Assembly: GCF_004366075.1 (NCBI RefSeq)
Contig: NZ_SODU01000004.1
Span: 554,839-618,838 of the forward strand
Length of the DNA: 64,000 nucleotides
Direction: 5' to 3'
Origin: Kribbella pratensis
GTDB taxonomy: Bacteria > Actinomycetota > Actinomycetes > Propionibacteriales > Kribbellaceae
Part shown: positions 1 to 8,354 of the stretch, in pieces
Position numbering within the stretch: position 1 is the stretch's first letter
Layout of the letters: each line of letters begins with the position of its first letter
Notes under the pieces: generated by a model
Databases searched by the model: none
The model's input: only the letters and a program-made list of their open reading frames with translations
Told to the model about the DNA's origin: nothing
Translations under genes and position numbers: made by a program

Positions 1-173
1 GACGCCAGACCGGCCGCGTCGGTTCCAAGCTCCTCGGCCGGCTCCGCGCCGGCCGACACCGGGACCGCGAGCGCATCCGCCTCTTCCATTGCCTGCTTCA
101 GCGTTCCGACGCCGACCGAGGGGCGGTGCCGCGTCGAGGGAATCGGGTCGAAGTCGCCTGGGATTGTGTTCAC
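1..173 (-). CDS. 5' part of an unidentified gene running off the left edge
   Basis: An open frame enters from position 173 and runs leftward to the window edge, giving 57 residues. I place the start at the GTG at 173-171 because a GAGGAG ribosome-binding site lies about 5 bases upstream; the next in-frame ATG (at 90) lacks one. The visible peptide begins VNTIPGDFDPIPST and is rich in Ala, Glu and Pro, with no recognisable domain, signal peptide or membrane segment. It diverges in no obvious way from the DUF1269 gene behind it (same strand, 69 bases away), so the two could be co-transcribed. Function unknown. Confidence 0.5.
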   Translation of the reverse strand, partial: MNTIPGDFDPIPSTRHRPSVGVGTLKQAMEEADALAVPVSAGAEPAEELGTDAAGLA

Positions 174-242
174 GAGATCTCCTCGGGCCGGAGCCTCCGC
201 TGTACCGCGGTCGCGCTGGAACGGTCGCCTTCGACCGCTGGG

Positions 243-725
243 TCAGCTCTGCAGGGCTTGGACGAGCTCGTCCTCGCGCTCCTTCGTCAGATTCGTCTGG
301 ATGACCGTCGGTCCGAACGGTTTGAGCGCGTCGACGACCCGGTCCACGGTCGCCGAGCGGGCCAGCAGGAACACGGCGGCGTGGTCCTCCTGCAATTGCC
401 GGCCGACATCCTTGATCAGCTGGTCGTTGATGCCGACATCCGTGAGCTTGCCGGCCAGCGCACCGCTGGCGGCGCCGACGGCGAACCCCGCGAGGGGATT
501 GAGGAAGATGAGTCCGATCAGGGTGCCCCAGAGCGCACCACTGGTCGCTCCGGCTCCGGTCAGGTTCATCGTCTGCTGGATGCGCACCTTGCCCTTGGCA
601 TCCTTGTAGGCGATCGCTGCGTCTTCTCGCTGCAACAGCTCCTGCTTGGCCAGCTCCTCGGTCAGCTGGATGACACGCTCGGCGTCCTCGCGACTGTCGA
701 GGCCGAGTACCACCAGATGGGTCAT
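243..725 (-). CDS. DUF1269 family membrane-associated protein
   Basis: This 160-residue protein matches the DUF1269 family in layout: an N-terminal alpha/beta segment opening MTHLVVLGLDS, a Gly/Ala-rich stretch at about residues 57-92 containing repeated small-residue spacings and hydrophobic residues (likely a glycine-zipper membrane hairpin), and a C-terminal alpha/beta segment. A strong GGGAGGAG site precedes the ATG. The family has no established biochemical role; members are often found near stress genes and are thought to insert in or bind membranes. The full length is normal for the family. Confidence 0.8.
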   Translation of the reverse strand: MTHLVVLGLDSREDAERVIQLTEELAKQELLQREDAAIAYKDAKGKVRIQQTMNLTGAGATSGALWGTLIGLIFLNPLAGFAVGAASGALAGKLTDVGINDQLIKDVGRQLQEDHAAVFLLARSATVDRVVDALKPFGPTVIQTNLTKEREDELVQALQS

Positions 726-808
726 GCCGGACTCCTCCCTGAGGGCGCCACGACTTTCCGCGCCGGACGCCTATCCCATCAACCGGCGGTACGGTCGTCC
801 TCCTCCGA

Positions 809-1318
809 TTAGGGTGAGTCCGCCGGGCGAGCGGCGCGGGCCAGGAAGCCGGACAACGGCGCAGGGAGCTGTGCGGGGCGGTCGCCCCAGTCGTAGACGA
901 CCGCGGTGCCCGCGATCAGGTCGTGCAGGGCGCGATGTTCGCGGTGGAACAGGATCGGCAGGAAACCCAGCCCCGCCGGCAGCACGCTGACCGGGAACGC
1001 CAGCACCCGGAGCAAGGCCTGGCCGGGTCGGAGCGTGGCGCCGTCGGATCGCACGACGCGCAGTCCGACGAGGCTCTGCCCCGGGGTCCGGGCCACGATC
1101 GCGAGAAAGCCGAACGCGTAACAGAACGCGAGGACTCCGAGCCCGATCGTCGACGGCGGCCGCCGTACGGACAGGCCCCAGAAGGCGGTGGTGAGCAGGT
1201 CGAGTCCGGCCAGGCCGATCGTGAACGACGAGACGACGACGAGAACGTCGAGCACGGTCGCCACGGCTCTGCTCACGGCGCCTGCGTAGTGACCGGTGAC
1301 CGTCAGGCGTCGTTCCAT
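809..1318 (-). CDS. RDD family membrane protein
   Basis: A 169-residue integral membrane protein with an RDD domain. Residues about 15-45 and 50-75 form two hydrophobic helices, and the short charged loop with ARTPGQSLVGLRVV is the typical RDD core; a third helix follows at about 105-125. RDD proteins are implicated in ion transport or as accessory membrane proteins, but the role is usually unknown. I chose the ATG at 1318 (MERRL), which has GGAG six bases upstream, rather than an upstream extension in the same frame whose translation is low-complexity. Its start overlaps the end of the repeat-protein gene by 16 bases, so the two are translationally coupled. Confidence 0.75.
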   Translation of the reverse strand: MERRLTVTGHYAGAVSRAVATVLDVLVVVSSFTIGLAGLDLLTTAFWGLSVRRPPSTIGLGVLAFCYAFGFLAIVARTPGQSLVGLRVVRSDGATLRPGQALLRVLAFPVSVLPAGLGFLPILFHREHRALHDLIAGTAVVYDWGDRPAQLPAPLSGFLARAARPADSP

Positions 1319-1776
1319 GCCTGCTCCGGGTCTGCGAGCAGCCGTGGCGCGATCGGCTGCGGGCCACGTCGGAGCAGCCGCACGACGAGCATGTCCATTA
1401 CGGCGTCGAGCCCGGCCAACTGCCGGCGGACAACGTCGAGCACCGATCCGGCCAGCCGCGCCTGACTCTCGACCACGATCCCGGGCAGGCCGGAGCGCCG
1501 TACCAGCCGCTCGACGTCGATGCGCTCCGCCAACGCGTCCAGGTCGACGCGCTCCAGCAACCGTTCGAGATCCACACGGTCGACCAGCCGGTCGATCTCG
1601 ATGCGGTCGAGCAGCCGGTCGAGGTCCACCCGGTCGAGGACGCGGTTGACGTCGATGCGGTCCACCAAGGCGTCGACGTCGATGTGGGACAGGATCAGGT
1701 CCGGTTGGACGGTCTCGACGACCCGGCCCGTGACCTTGCCGGCGAGCCGCCCCAGCACCGCGGTCGGGCGGTTCAT
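1303..1776 (-). CDS. Protein with seven tandem 9-residue repeats
   Basis: This 157-residue protein has a short N-terminal segment, then seven uninterrupted 9-residue units at residues 32-94: IDVDALVDR, IDVNRVLDR, VDLDRLLDR, IEIDRLVDR, VDLERLLER, VDLDALAER and IDVERLVRR. The pattern is aliphatic-acid-aliphatic-acid-x-Leu-x-x-Arg, strongly amphipathic, with alternating charge. A helical region (residues 100-140) follows. No signal peptide. The gene overlaps the RDD membrane protein gene that follows it, so the repeat region may form a cytoplasmic assembly attached to that protein. I know no function for this arrangement. Confidence 0.75.
   Translation of the reverse strand: MNRPTAVLGRLAGKVTGRVVETVQPDLILSHIDVDALVDRIDVNRVLDRVDLDRLLDRIEIDRLVDRVDLERLLERVDLDALAERIDVERLVRRSGLPGIVVESQARLAGSVLDVVRRQLAGLDAVMDMLVVRLLRRGPQPIAPRLLADPEQAWNDA
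1495..1683 (-). repeat. Seven tandem 27-bp coding repeats
   Basis: Seven imperfect 27-bp units encode the 9-residue repeats of the protein at 1303-1776. On the plus strand the units recur as variants of a 'cgrtcgabgwysabgcgg' pattern. Phase is kept across all copies, so units were duplicated in frame. Confidence 0.8.
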
Positions 1777-1912
1777 CGGGCCGTTCCGGTCCCAGAGCTA
1801 CCGTGATGCATCCTGTCCCCCACCGTCCGGCGCGCCTGCCGACCACCTTCGTTCGCGCCTCACCCGCGGTGGATCACCCGCCCCGGGTGAGCCCCTCACC
1901 TGATCCGGGGGA

Positions 1913-4570
1913 TTAGACCAGGCCGACGTCGCGGGCGACTCGGAGGGCTGCGGATCGCTTCTCCACGCCGAGTTTGCGGTAGAGCGCCATCAGGTGGGTC
2001 TTGACGGTGTTCTCGGTGATGTACAAGGCCTGGGCGATCTCGCTGTACGAGTTGCCGAGCGCGAGCTGATCGAGCACGTCCGCCTCGCGCGCCGTCAACC
2101 GGATCCGTGCACCGTTGACCGTCGCGTCGAGACGACGCGGCGGCGACATGTGCGCATCCGGCCTGGTCCGAGCCAGCAATGTCCGCTGAGCGATGTCACT
2201 CCCGGCCGCCAGGTACGCCGAGAGTTGCTCGAGCGCTGCGGCGGCGAAAGGTTGTGGGTTCGGTCCGGCGAGATGACTGCGCAACAGATCGAGGAACACC
2301 GGTTCGGCCCCGGCCGGGACAAGCGCATGCAGATTTCGCTGCGGAGTCACCCGGTTCAAGGTGTCGACCAGGGAGGCCTCCGCGGCCGGCCGATCGCCCA
2401 GGCGACCCAGCAGGACCGTTCGGAACGACGCCGCCGCGGCCGCGACCGGAGGATGCGGGTTCAGCCCCTCGAGGACCCGATCGATCAGCCTCACGGTGGC
2501 TCGCGGATCGCCCTGGCCCAGCGACAGCAAGGCCCGGATCAGCTCGGCCTCGGTGGCGTTCCCGCTCCGGTCGAGCTCCCGGACCTGCAGGTCGACGCCG
2601 GCCTGGTCGCCGATCAGAATCGCCAGCCGAAAACGCAACAGCGCGAGATCGCGCGACAGGAACGACGGCAGCGGTCCAGCTGCCGCAGGATCCCTGGTGA
2701 GCTCGGTGGACGCGTCGTCGAGACGGCCGGCCTCGATCAGGAGCACCGACCGCAGCATCGAACGCAACGCCGTGACCACGGTGTCGGAGTCGGCCAGGTC
2801 GGTCTCGACCACACGCTCGTACCAGGACCACGCACGGGCGAGGTCGAGCTGGTTGAGAGCTGCGAACCCGAGTACGAGCTGGGCTCGCACGGCATAGACC
2901 TGCGGTAGCCGGTCGTCGACGACGTCGAGAGCAGCCTGCGCCGATTGAGCCGCGTTCTGCATCTGGCCCCGCACGTGCTGCACGATCGCCCGATGCGCCA
3001 GCCCGCCCGCGACCAGGCCCGGATGGCCGGCCATGCGGGCCGTGACGAGCGCCTCGTCCAGATGGGCGAGCGCGGCGTCGAGATCATCCGCCCAGGTCTC
3101 CGCGGCAGCGAGCTCGATGAGCAACCACGCCAGCCGCTCCGGCGCCAGCACGGTGTGCCGGCTGTCGCCGTCGGCCGAATCCGGTGCCAGCAGGTTCCGG
3201 GCCCGGTCGATCGCGGCATGCACGTCGTACCAGCCGTACCGCGATTCCCACAGTCGCAGCAGTACGGCGTCCGCAGCGAGCGCATCGTCGTCCGGTGTCA
3301 CCGGATTCATCGCACCGGCAAGATCGTCGGCCGACGCGGTGTCCATGACCGCACCGGCGACATCCCCGGAGACGCGCCGGAGCAGACCGCGGACACCGAT
3401 CAGGTGTGGGTGGTCGGCCAGATATCCGTCGGGGAGAGCGTCGAAGCCGGCCGTGACGAGGTCGAGCTCCCCCGCGGCGAGGATCTCCGGCCCGTGTCCG
3501 AGCACGATCCGGGCGACGAACTCCGGATCCGCGGCGCCCAGTGCGCTCCGCAGCGCGGTGGCGCCGTCACCGCGATTCTCGTAGTACAGCGCCGACCGCC
3601 GCTGTGCGGCGACAACGAGCCGCGCGTCGTCCGCGCTGGCCGCGGCCCGCCGCCGGAGCAACTCGACGAGCAGCGGGTGGTACCGGTACAGCGGCTCGCC
3701 GCCGGGATCGGCGACGTACGCCGTCACCAGCAGCCCGTTGCCGGCGAGCTCCGCGAGCATCGCGCCGGCATCCGGGTCACCGCTGAGCATCACGGCCTGC
3801 GGCCCGGTCACAGAGCCGGGCCCGAAGGTGCTCAGCAGCATCGCCTGCACCCGGTCGCCGAGGGTGCTGAGGCTCTCGCCGAGGAGGAGATCGAGAACCG
3901 GTCGCTGATTCGCGGGCGGCCACACGGCGACCCCGGATGCGGCGAACGCCCGCGCCGCGAGAACCAGCGCGGCCGCCCAGCCCGCGGTGTGGGTCTGGAA
4001 CAACTCGATGTCTTCCCCGGTGGCCTCGCTGGCGTGGGCCTGCACCAGCGCGGTGGCCTCGGCGTCGGTGAAGCGCAGATCCCGCGACCGCAATGTCAGT
4101 GCCATCCCCCGCAGCTCGAGCTCGGACACCGGCAGCGGAAGGTCGTACCGCGTGGCGAGGACGAGCCGGACGGCGTGCGGCGACTTCCGCAGTACCTGCA
4201 GGACATCGGCCACCATCGCCGCCGGCAGCAGATGAGCGTCGTCGACGACGATCGGATCCGGCAGGCTCGGCACGTCACCACCGATGACGTGCTGAAGGGA
4301 TTCGGTCAACGCGCCGGGCGACTGCCCCGACACCCACATCACGGGCTCGCCGGATCGTCGTCGCCGAGCCACCCAGTCCGACAGCAGCACCGTCTTACCG
4401 GTACCGGCCGGAGCGACCAGCATCGTCAGCGGTGCCCGTACGCCGAGGTCGAGAGCGGAATGCAAGCGCTCGCGGGTCACGAGCGTCAGCGGCGGCCACG
4501 GAATTCCGCCGCTGGCCGCAACCCGGAAGTCGTCGTGCTCCTGCTCGGGCGTCGGGCTGCTGCTCCCCAT
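1913..4570 (-). CDS. LuxR family regulator with MalT-like STAND ATPase
   Basis: An 885-residue transcription regulator of the large LuxR/MalT type. Residues 53-60 (APAGTGKT) are the Walker A site of an N-terminal STAND-like NTPase; the acidic VVDDAH further on is Walker B. The middle is helical and TPR-like. The last 65 residues are a LuxR helix-turn-helix (LTAREADVLDQLA, then ENTVKTHLMALYRKLGV). The family senses a small inducer and activates by ATP-driven oligomerisation. I used the ATG at 4570 because GGGGAGGGGC sits just upstream; a start at 4612 would add 14 unconvincing residues. It stands alone, so its target is unclear; the cytochrome c gene upstream on the same strand is one candidate. 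Confidence 0.85.
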   Translation of the reverse strand: MGSSSPTPEQEHDDFRVAASGGIPWPPLTLVTRERLHSALDLGVRAPLTMLVAPAGTGKTVLLSDWVARRRRSGEPVMWVSGQSPGALTESLQHVIGGDVPSLPDPIVVDDAHLLPAAMVADVLQVLRKSPHAVRLVLATRYDLPLPVSELELRGMALTLRSRDLRFTDAEATALVQAHASEATGEDIELFQTHTAGWAAALVLAARAFAASGVAVWPPANQRPVLDLLLGESLSTLGDRVQAMLLSTFGPGSVTGPQAVMLSGDPDAGAMLAELAGNGLLVTAYVADPGGEPLYRYHPLLVELLRRRAAASADDARLVVAAQRRSALYYENRGDGATALRSALGAADPEFVARIVLGHGPEILAAGELDLVTAGFDALPDGYLADHPHLIGVRGLLRRVSGDVAGAVMDTASADDLAGAMNPVTPDDDALAADAVLLRLWESRYGWYDVHAAIDRARNLLAPDSADGDSRHTVLAPERLAWLLIELAAAETWADDLDAALAHLDEALVTARMAGHPGLVAGGLAHRAIVQHVRGQMQNAAQSAQAALDVVDDRLPQVYAVRAQLVLGFAALNQLDLARAWSWYERVVETDLADSDTVVTALRSMLRSVLLIEAGRLDDASTELTRDPAAAGPLPSFLSRDLALLRFRLAILIGDQAGVDLQVRELDRSGNATEAELIRALLSLGQGDPRATVRLIDRVLEGLNPHPPVAAAAASFRTVLLGRLGDRPAAEASLVDTLNRVTPQRNLHALVPAGAEPVFLDLLRSHLAGPNPQPFAAAALEQLSAYLAAGSDIAQRTLLARTRPDAHMSPPRRLDATVNGARIRLTAREADVLDQLALGNSYSEIAQALYITENTVKTHLMALYRKLGVEKRSAALRVARDVGLV

Positions 4571-4682
4571 CGTCGCCCCTCCCCTGGCCGACGTGTCCTG
4601 GTCTCCACACACTCCCGCTGATTCGTCCCCAAAGAATCGAGACTAACCGGTTCACGCCAGATTGGGCAGCCTCACCCGCGCT

Positions 4683-5525
4683 TCAAACCTTCGTTCGGTT
4701 ACGGCCGATGCGCGGCACTTTCGCGCCGATCCATACCGCGACAACGACCAGGAGGCCGATTCCGACGAGCCAGCCCCAGAGGCCTTCGGACACAGGCCCG
4801 AGCCTGCCGAGCGGGAAGCCACCAGGGTCGTCGGACTGTTGCAGAGCAACCAGGTAGGCGATGATCGCGCGCTTGTCCTCCGGGCGGAGCACCTGGTCCG
4901 AGAAGACCGGCATCTGCTGCGGTCCGGTCAGCATCGCCTGGTACATGTTTCTGGGCGTGGTCTGCATCAGCGACGGCGCATAGCCGCCGTTCGGCAGTGC
5001 GCCACCGCGACCGGCGAAGTTGTGACAGGCCGTGCAGTTCGTCCGGAACAGTTCGCCGCCCCGAACGATCTCGGCCTGCGTCGCGTTGCTGACGTCGTAC
5101 GCCTCCTGCGCGGGTACCGCGGGTCCTGGTGCGAGGGAGGCGATGTACGCCGCCAGCGCCGCGATCTCGTCGGTGGTGTACACCGGAGGCTTCCGCGGCA
5201 CCTGGGCGCCGGTCTGTGCGGCCGGCATCCGTCCCGTGCTCACCTGGAAGTCGACCGCGGCCGCCCCGACACCGATCAGGGACGGGCCGGTGACGCGACC
5301 TTCGCCGTTGGTCCCACCCTCGGCATGCAACCCGTGGCAGCTCGAGCACCCGACCGCGAACAGCCGTCGTCCTTCGTCGATCTGCTGAGACTGCGGACCG
5401 TCCGCGCCCTGGGCCCCGTTCGGCATCAGGGCGCGGTACGCCGATCCGACGATCACGAGCGCTGCGCCGACGACCAGGGCCTTGGCGAACCCGCCACGCC
5501 GCACCAGTCGCGGGACACCGCGCAT
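4683..5525 (-). CDS. Orphan diheme cytochrome c, QcrC-like
   Basis: A 280-residue membrane-anchored diheme cytochrome c. A membrane anchor lies at about residues 17-33, the two haem-binding motifs are CSSCH (60-64) and CTACH (164-168), likely axial methionines are in GRMP (M100) and QQMPVF (M205), and a C-terminal helix spans about 250-268. Order and spacing match QcrC, the cytochrome c subunit of the actinobacterial bc1-aa3 supercomplex. The usual neighbours qcrA, qcrB and ctaE are absent, so this is a stand-alone paralogue or part of another redox chain. Start chosen at 5525, preceded by GGGAGGTGTGGAG; an upstream ATG adds a poor extension. Confidence 0.85.
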   Translation of the reverse strand: MRGVPRLVRRGGFAKALVVGAALVIVGSAYRALMPNGAQGADGPQSQQIDEGRRLFAVGCSSCHGLHAEGGTNGEGRVTGPSLIGVGAAAVDFQVSTGRMPAAQTGAQVPRKPPVYTTDEIAALAAYIASLAPGPAVPAQEAYDVSNATQAEIVRGGELFRTNCTACHNFAGRGGALPNGGYAPSLMQTTPRNMYQAMLTGPQQMPVFSDQVLRPEDKRAIIAYLVALQQSDDPGGFPLGRLGPVSEGLWGWLVGIGLLVVVAVWIGAKVPRIGRNRTKV

Positions 5526-5639
5526 CTCCACACCTCCCGGGCCGGGGCTGCCGCTGACCAGCAGACACGACCCGGCGCGCGCCGGCATCACCCGAATCGG
5601 GCGATCCGGCGCACCGCGGTACCGGTCAGCAGGTACTGG

Positions 5640-6167
5640 TCAGCGGGTGTCGCGTTTGGCCTGGCGGCGGGCGCCGGCGGCCCGGGTGGATGCGTCCTTC
5701 TTCAGCCCGCCCGTGGTCTTGGTCGCGCGAGGACGCCTGCTGACTGCGGGCGCGGCCGCCGCATCGCGGCTCGACGCTGCCCGTCCGGCGTCCGGCCCCG
5801 GCGCCACCTCGACTCGCGCCCGCGCCGATCGCGCCGCTTCGATCCGCTCGCTGCGCAGCTCCGACGACGCGCGGCTGGCCGCGGTTGCGACCTGCCGGCT
5901 CACCCGCGCCAGCACGGACTCGAACAGCTCTGCCTTGTCACGATCCCGCTGGTTCCTCGGATACGACACGCCCCGGCCACCCACCTCCGCCACAGCCGCG
6001 CCGGCCGCCCGCCGGTAGTTCTTCACATACTTCGTCCGAGCCCGCCGCACCCGCTGATGCAACTCCAGCAACTCGTCCTCGTCGAGGCCCTTCAACACGT
6101 CCCGCTCGGTCTCGGCCACGAGCAGCCGCTCGGCCTCACTCAACGAATTCAGCAATCCTCTGTCCAT
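5640..6167 (-). CDS. Hypothetical basic protein, helical N-terminus
   Basis: A 175-residue protein without a family I can name. The N-terminal 110 residues are charged and helical (ERDVLKGLDEDELLELHQRV, then a conserved-looking RRARTKYVKNYRR). The C-terminal third is rich in Ala, Arg, Ser and Pro and likely disordered. Proteins of this type are common in actinomycetes and could bind nucleic acid through the basic tail, which is inference. The ATG at 6167 has GGGAG eight bases upstream; a GTG nine bases earlier is too close to it. Confidence 0.6.
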   Translation of the reverse strand: MDRGLLNSLSEAERLLVAETERDVLKGLDEDELLELHQRVRRARTKYVKNYRRAAGAAVAEVGGRGVSYPRNQRDRDKAELFESVLARVSRQVATAASRASSELRSERIEAARSARARVEVAPGPDAGRAASSRDAAAAPAVSRRPRATKTTGGLKKDASTRAAGARRQAKRDTR

Positions 6168-6306
6168 CAGAAGCACTCCCGACGCCTGCGGCTACGACTT
6201 CCCCTTCCCTAGACCGTGCAGCAAATCCCCGCGAAACAACAGGTCTGACCGCCGCCTGAGCAGGTTGTGCGGCGGAAGGCCCGCTTGCCAGAGCCGCTGG
6301 CTTACT

Positions 6307-6373
6307 GATACACCGTATCTATTAACGGATACCTGCTCACTTGGCGGGGAGACTTATGGCGATACCGTGTATC
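6307..6373. promoter_or_regulatory. Paired GATAC-N3-GTATC operators at the nuoH start
   Basis: Two palindromes flank the nuoH start codon (6356): GATACACCGTATC at 6307-6319 and GATACCGTGTATC at 6361-6373. A further half site, GGATACC, sits at 6327-6333 between them. Arms are GATAC/GTATC with a 3-base centre. This size and symmetry fit a TetR-family dimer site. The TetR gene downstream overlaps nuoH, so repression of the nuoH-tetR unit by its own product is the simplest reading (inference). Confidence 0.65.
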
Positions 6374-7633
6374 GGTTTGAGCGGCGTGGAGGTGGCGGGC
6401 CCGGGCACCGCCGGGCTGCAGCAGTTCGGGCACGACACCTGGTGGCTGGTGCTGCTGAAGGCAGCGGTGATCTTCGTGATCCTGATGCTGTTGACGCTCT
6501 TCAACATCTGGGCCGAGCGCCGCCTGGTCGCCCGGATGCAGCAACGGATCGGCCCCAAGGTCAACGGTCCGTTCGGCCTGCTGCAGTCGCTGGCCGACGG
6601 CATGAAGCTGATCCTGAAGGAGGACCTCATCCCGAAGACGGCCGACAAGCTGGTCTTCGTGTGCGCGCCGGCGATCGTGGCCGTTCCCGCGTTCGTCACC
6701 TGGTCGGTGATCCCGTTCGGGCCGACGGTGAAGCTGCCGTGGAGCGACACCGTCACGCCGCTGCAGCTGACCGACCTGCCGGTCGCGGTGATCTTCGTGC
6801 TCTCGATGGCCTCGGTCGGCATCTACGGCGTCGTGCTGGGCGGCTGGTCGTCCGGGTCGACGTACTCGCTGCTCGGCGGTCTGCGGTCGAGCGCCCAGAT
6901 GATCTCCTACGAGGTCTCGATGGGCCTCTCGTTCGTCGCGGTCTTCCTGTACGCAGGTTCGATGTCGACGTCGCAGATCGTCGAGGCGCAGGACAAGATC
7001 TGGTACGGCGTGATCCTCGCACCGTCGTTCGTCATCTACCTCATCTCGATGATCGGCGAGACCAACCGGGCACCGTTCGACCTGCCCGAGGCCGAGGGTG
7101 AGCTGGTCGGCGGGTTCCACACCGAGTACTCCTCGGCGAAGTTCATGCTGTTCTTCCTCGCCGAGTACGTGAACATGGCCACCGTGTCGGCTTTGGCGAC
7201 CACGCTGTTCCTCGGCGGCTGGCATGCCCCCTGGCCGATCAACGTGATCTGGGACGGTGCAAACGACGGCTTCTGGCCCGTCCTGTGGTTCATGGGCAAG
7301 GTGATGTTCTTCATCTTCGTCTTCGTCTGGCTGCGCGGGACGCTGCCGCGACTGCGCTACGACCAGTTCATGCACTTCGGCTGGAAGCGGCTGATGCCGT
7401 CGGCGTTGCTGTGGATCCTGGTGGTCGCCACGATCCGCGCGGTCGAGCTCAACGGCGGCATCGACCGGCAATGGCTGTTCGGGGCGCTCGGGCTCTGCCT
7501 GGTCGCGATCGTTACGCTGTCGTTCGTGGCCGAGAAGAAGCAGTCCGACGCCGCCACGCAGCAGGAGGCAGCCACGTTCGACGCCTTCGCCGGCGGCTAC
7601 CCCGTGCCCCCACCACGTCGCACCGATGGCTGA
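6356..7633 (+). CDS. nuoH: NADH-quinone oxidoreductase subunit H, orphan copy
   Basis: A 425-residue NuoH, the membrane subunit of complex I that forms much of the quinone-binding site next to NuoD/NuoB. The conserved segment AERRLVARMQQRIGP and the loop region with GETNRAPFDLPEAEGELVGG are both present and intact, with about eight hydrophobic helices. GGGGAGA precedes the ATG at 6356. None of the other thirteen nuo genes is here, so it is a second copy or a displaced gene. It overlaps the tetR gene by 8 bases and carries palindromes at its start, which is unusual for a housekeeping respiratory gene and hints at inducible expression. Confidence 0.92.
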   Translation: MAIPCIGLSGVEVAGPGTAGLQQFGHDTWWLVLLKAAVIFVILMLLTLFNIWAERRLVARMQQRIGPKVNGPFGLLQSLADGMKLILKEDLIPKTADKLVFVCAPAIVAVPAFVTWSVIPFGPTVKLPWSDTVTPLQLTDLPVAVIFVLSMASVGIYGVVLGGWSSGSTYSLLGGLRSSAQMISYEVSMGLSFVAVFLYAGSMSTSQIVEAQDKIWYGVILAPSFVIYLISMIGETNRAPFDLPEAEGELVGGFHTEYSSAKFMLFFLAEYVNMATVSALATTLFLGGWHAPWPINVIWDGANDGFWPVLWFMGKVMFFIFVFVWLRGTLPRLRYDQFMHFGWKRLMPSALLWILVVATIRAVELNGGIDRQWLFGALGLCLVAIVTLSFVAEKKQSDAATQQEAATFDAFAGGYPVPPPRRTDG

Positions 7634-8354
7634 GGCGAAGGGCCCGGTCTGGGCCCGCAACGACCGCGAGCCTCGTCGCAGGACACTGAGCCGCGAGTCG
7701 ATCGTCTACGCCGCGATCGCGCTCGCCGACCGCGACGGGCTGGACGCCGTCTCGATCCGGAGCGTCGCGTCGTGGCTCGACGTACGGCCGATGAGCCTGT
7801 ACGGACACGTGTCGAGCAAGGACGACCTGCTCGACCTGATGTTCGACCAGATCGCCGGGCAGAACGTTCTCGGTGACCAGCTCCCGCAGCACTGGCGAAC
7901 CGCGCTCGAGGCCATCGCGCGGCGCACCAGAGACCAAGGACTGGCGCACCCGTGGACCATCGAGTTGATGACCGATCGCATCCAGCTGGGACCGAACACG
8001 CTCCGGGTCCTCGACGAATGGATGCGGGCCGTCGCGCCACTGTCCGTTTCCACCGAAGCCGCATGGACCATCGTGACAGCCGTCAACGACTACACGGTCG
8101 GCTACGTCATCCGGGTCGTGGCGCAGCGACGCGCCGTACCGTCGGACGCACGCGCCGCCGGCGAATGGACGGCGACCGTCAACAGCTACCTCACCGAACG
8201 CGCCGACAGCGGCGACCACCCCCACATCGCGCCACTCCTGCGCCACGGCTTCGCCACGCAGCCGGACAGCTTCGAAGCAGGCCTGTCATGGATCCTCGAC
8301 AGCATCGAGCAGTCGCACGCCGGCCCTACCTCCGCCGGCGCGGCCGGACGGTGA
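7626..8354 (+). CDS. TetR family repressor, coupled to nuoH
   Basis: A 242-residue TetR-type regulator. The N-terminal helix-turn-helix reads LSRESIVYAAIALADRDGLD then ASWLDVRPMSLYGHVSSKDDL, typical of the family; the rest is a ligand-binding helical domain of the tetracycline-repressor-like C-terminal class. The ATG lies within the last codons of nuoH (8-base overlap), with no strong ribosome site of its own, so translation is probably coupled to nuoH. It likely binds the GATAC palindromes at 6307-6373. The 3' end overlaps the convergent DUF1772 gene by 29 bases. Confidence 0.88.
   Translation: MAEAKGPVWARNDREPRRRTLSRESIVYAAIALADRDGLDAVSIRSVASWLDVRPMSLYGHVSSKDDLLDLMFDQIAGQNVLGDQLPQHWRTALEAIARRTRDQGLAHPWTIELMTDRIQLGPNTLRVLDEWMRAVAPLSVSTEAAWTIVTAVNDYTVGYVIRVVAQRRAVPSDARAAGEWTATVNSYLTERADSGDHPHIAPLLRHGFATQPDSFEAGLSWILDSIEQSHAGPTSAGAAGR

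Noticed and set aside
809..1846. 345-codon frame that would extend the RDD protein upstream
   Set aside because: The added 170 residues are Arg/Gly-rich and overlap the repeat protein in another frame; the ATG at 1318 has a ribosome site.
2945..4621. Long open frame (558 codons) antisense to the LuxR gene
   Set aside because: It is Arg/Gly/Pro/His-rich with no family features, while the opposite strand has a coherent STAND/LuxR protein. High-GC codon bias produces such shadow frames.
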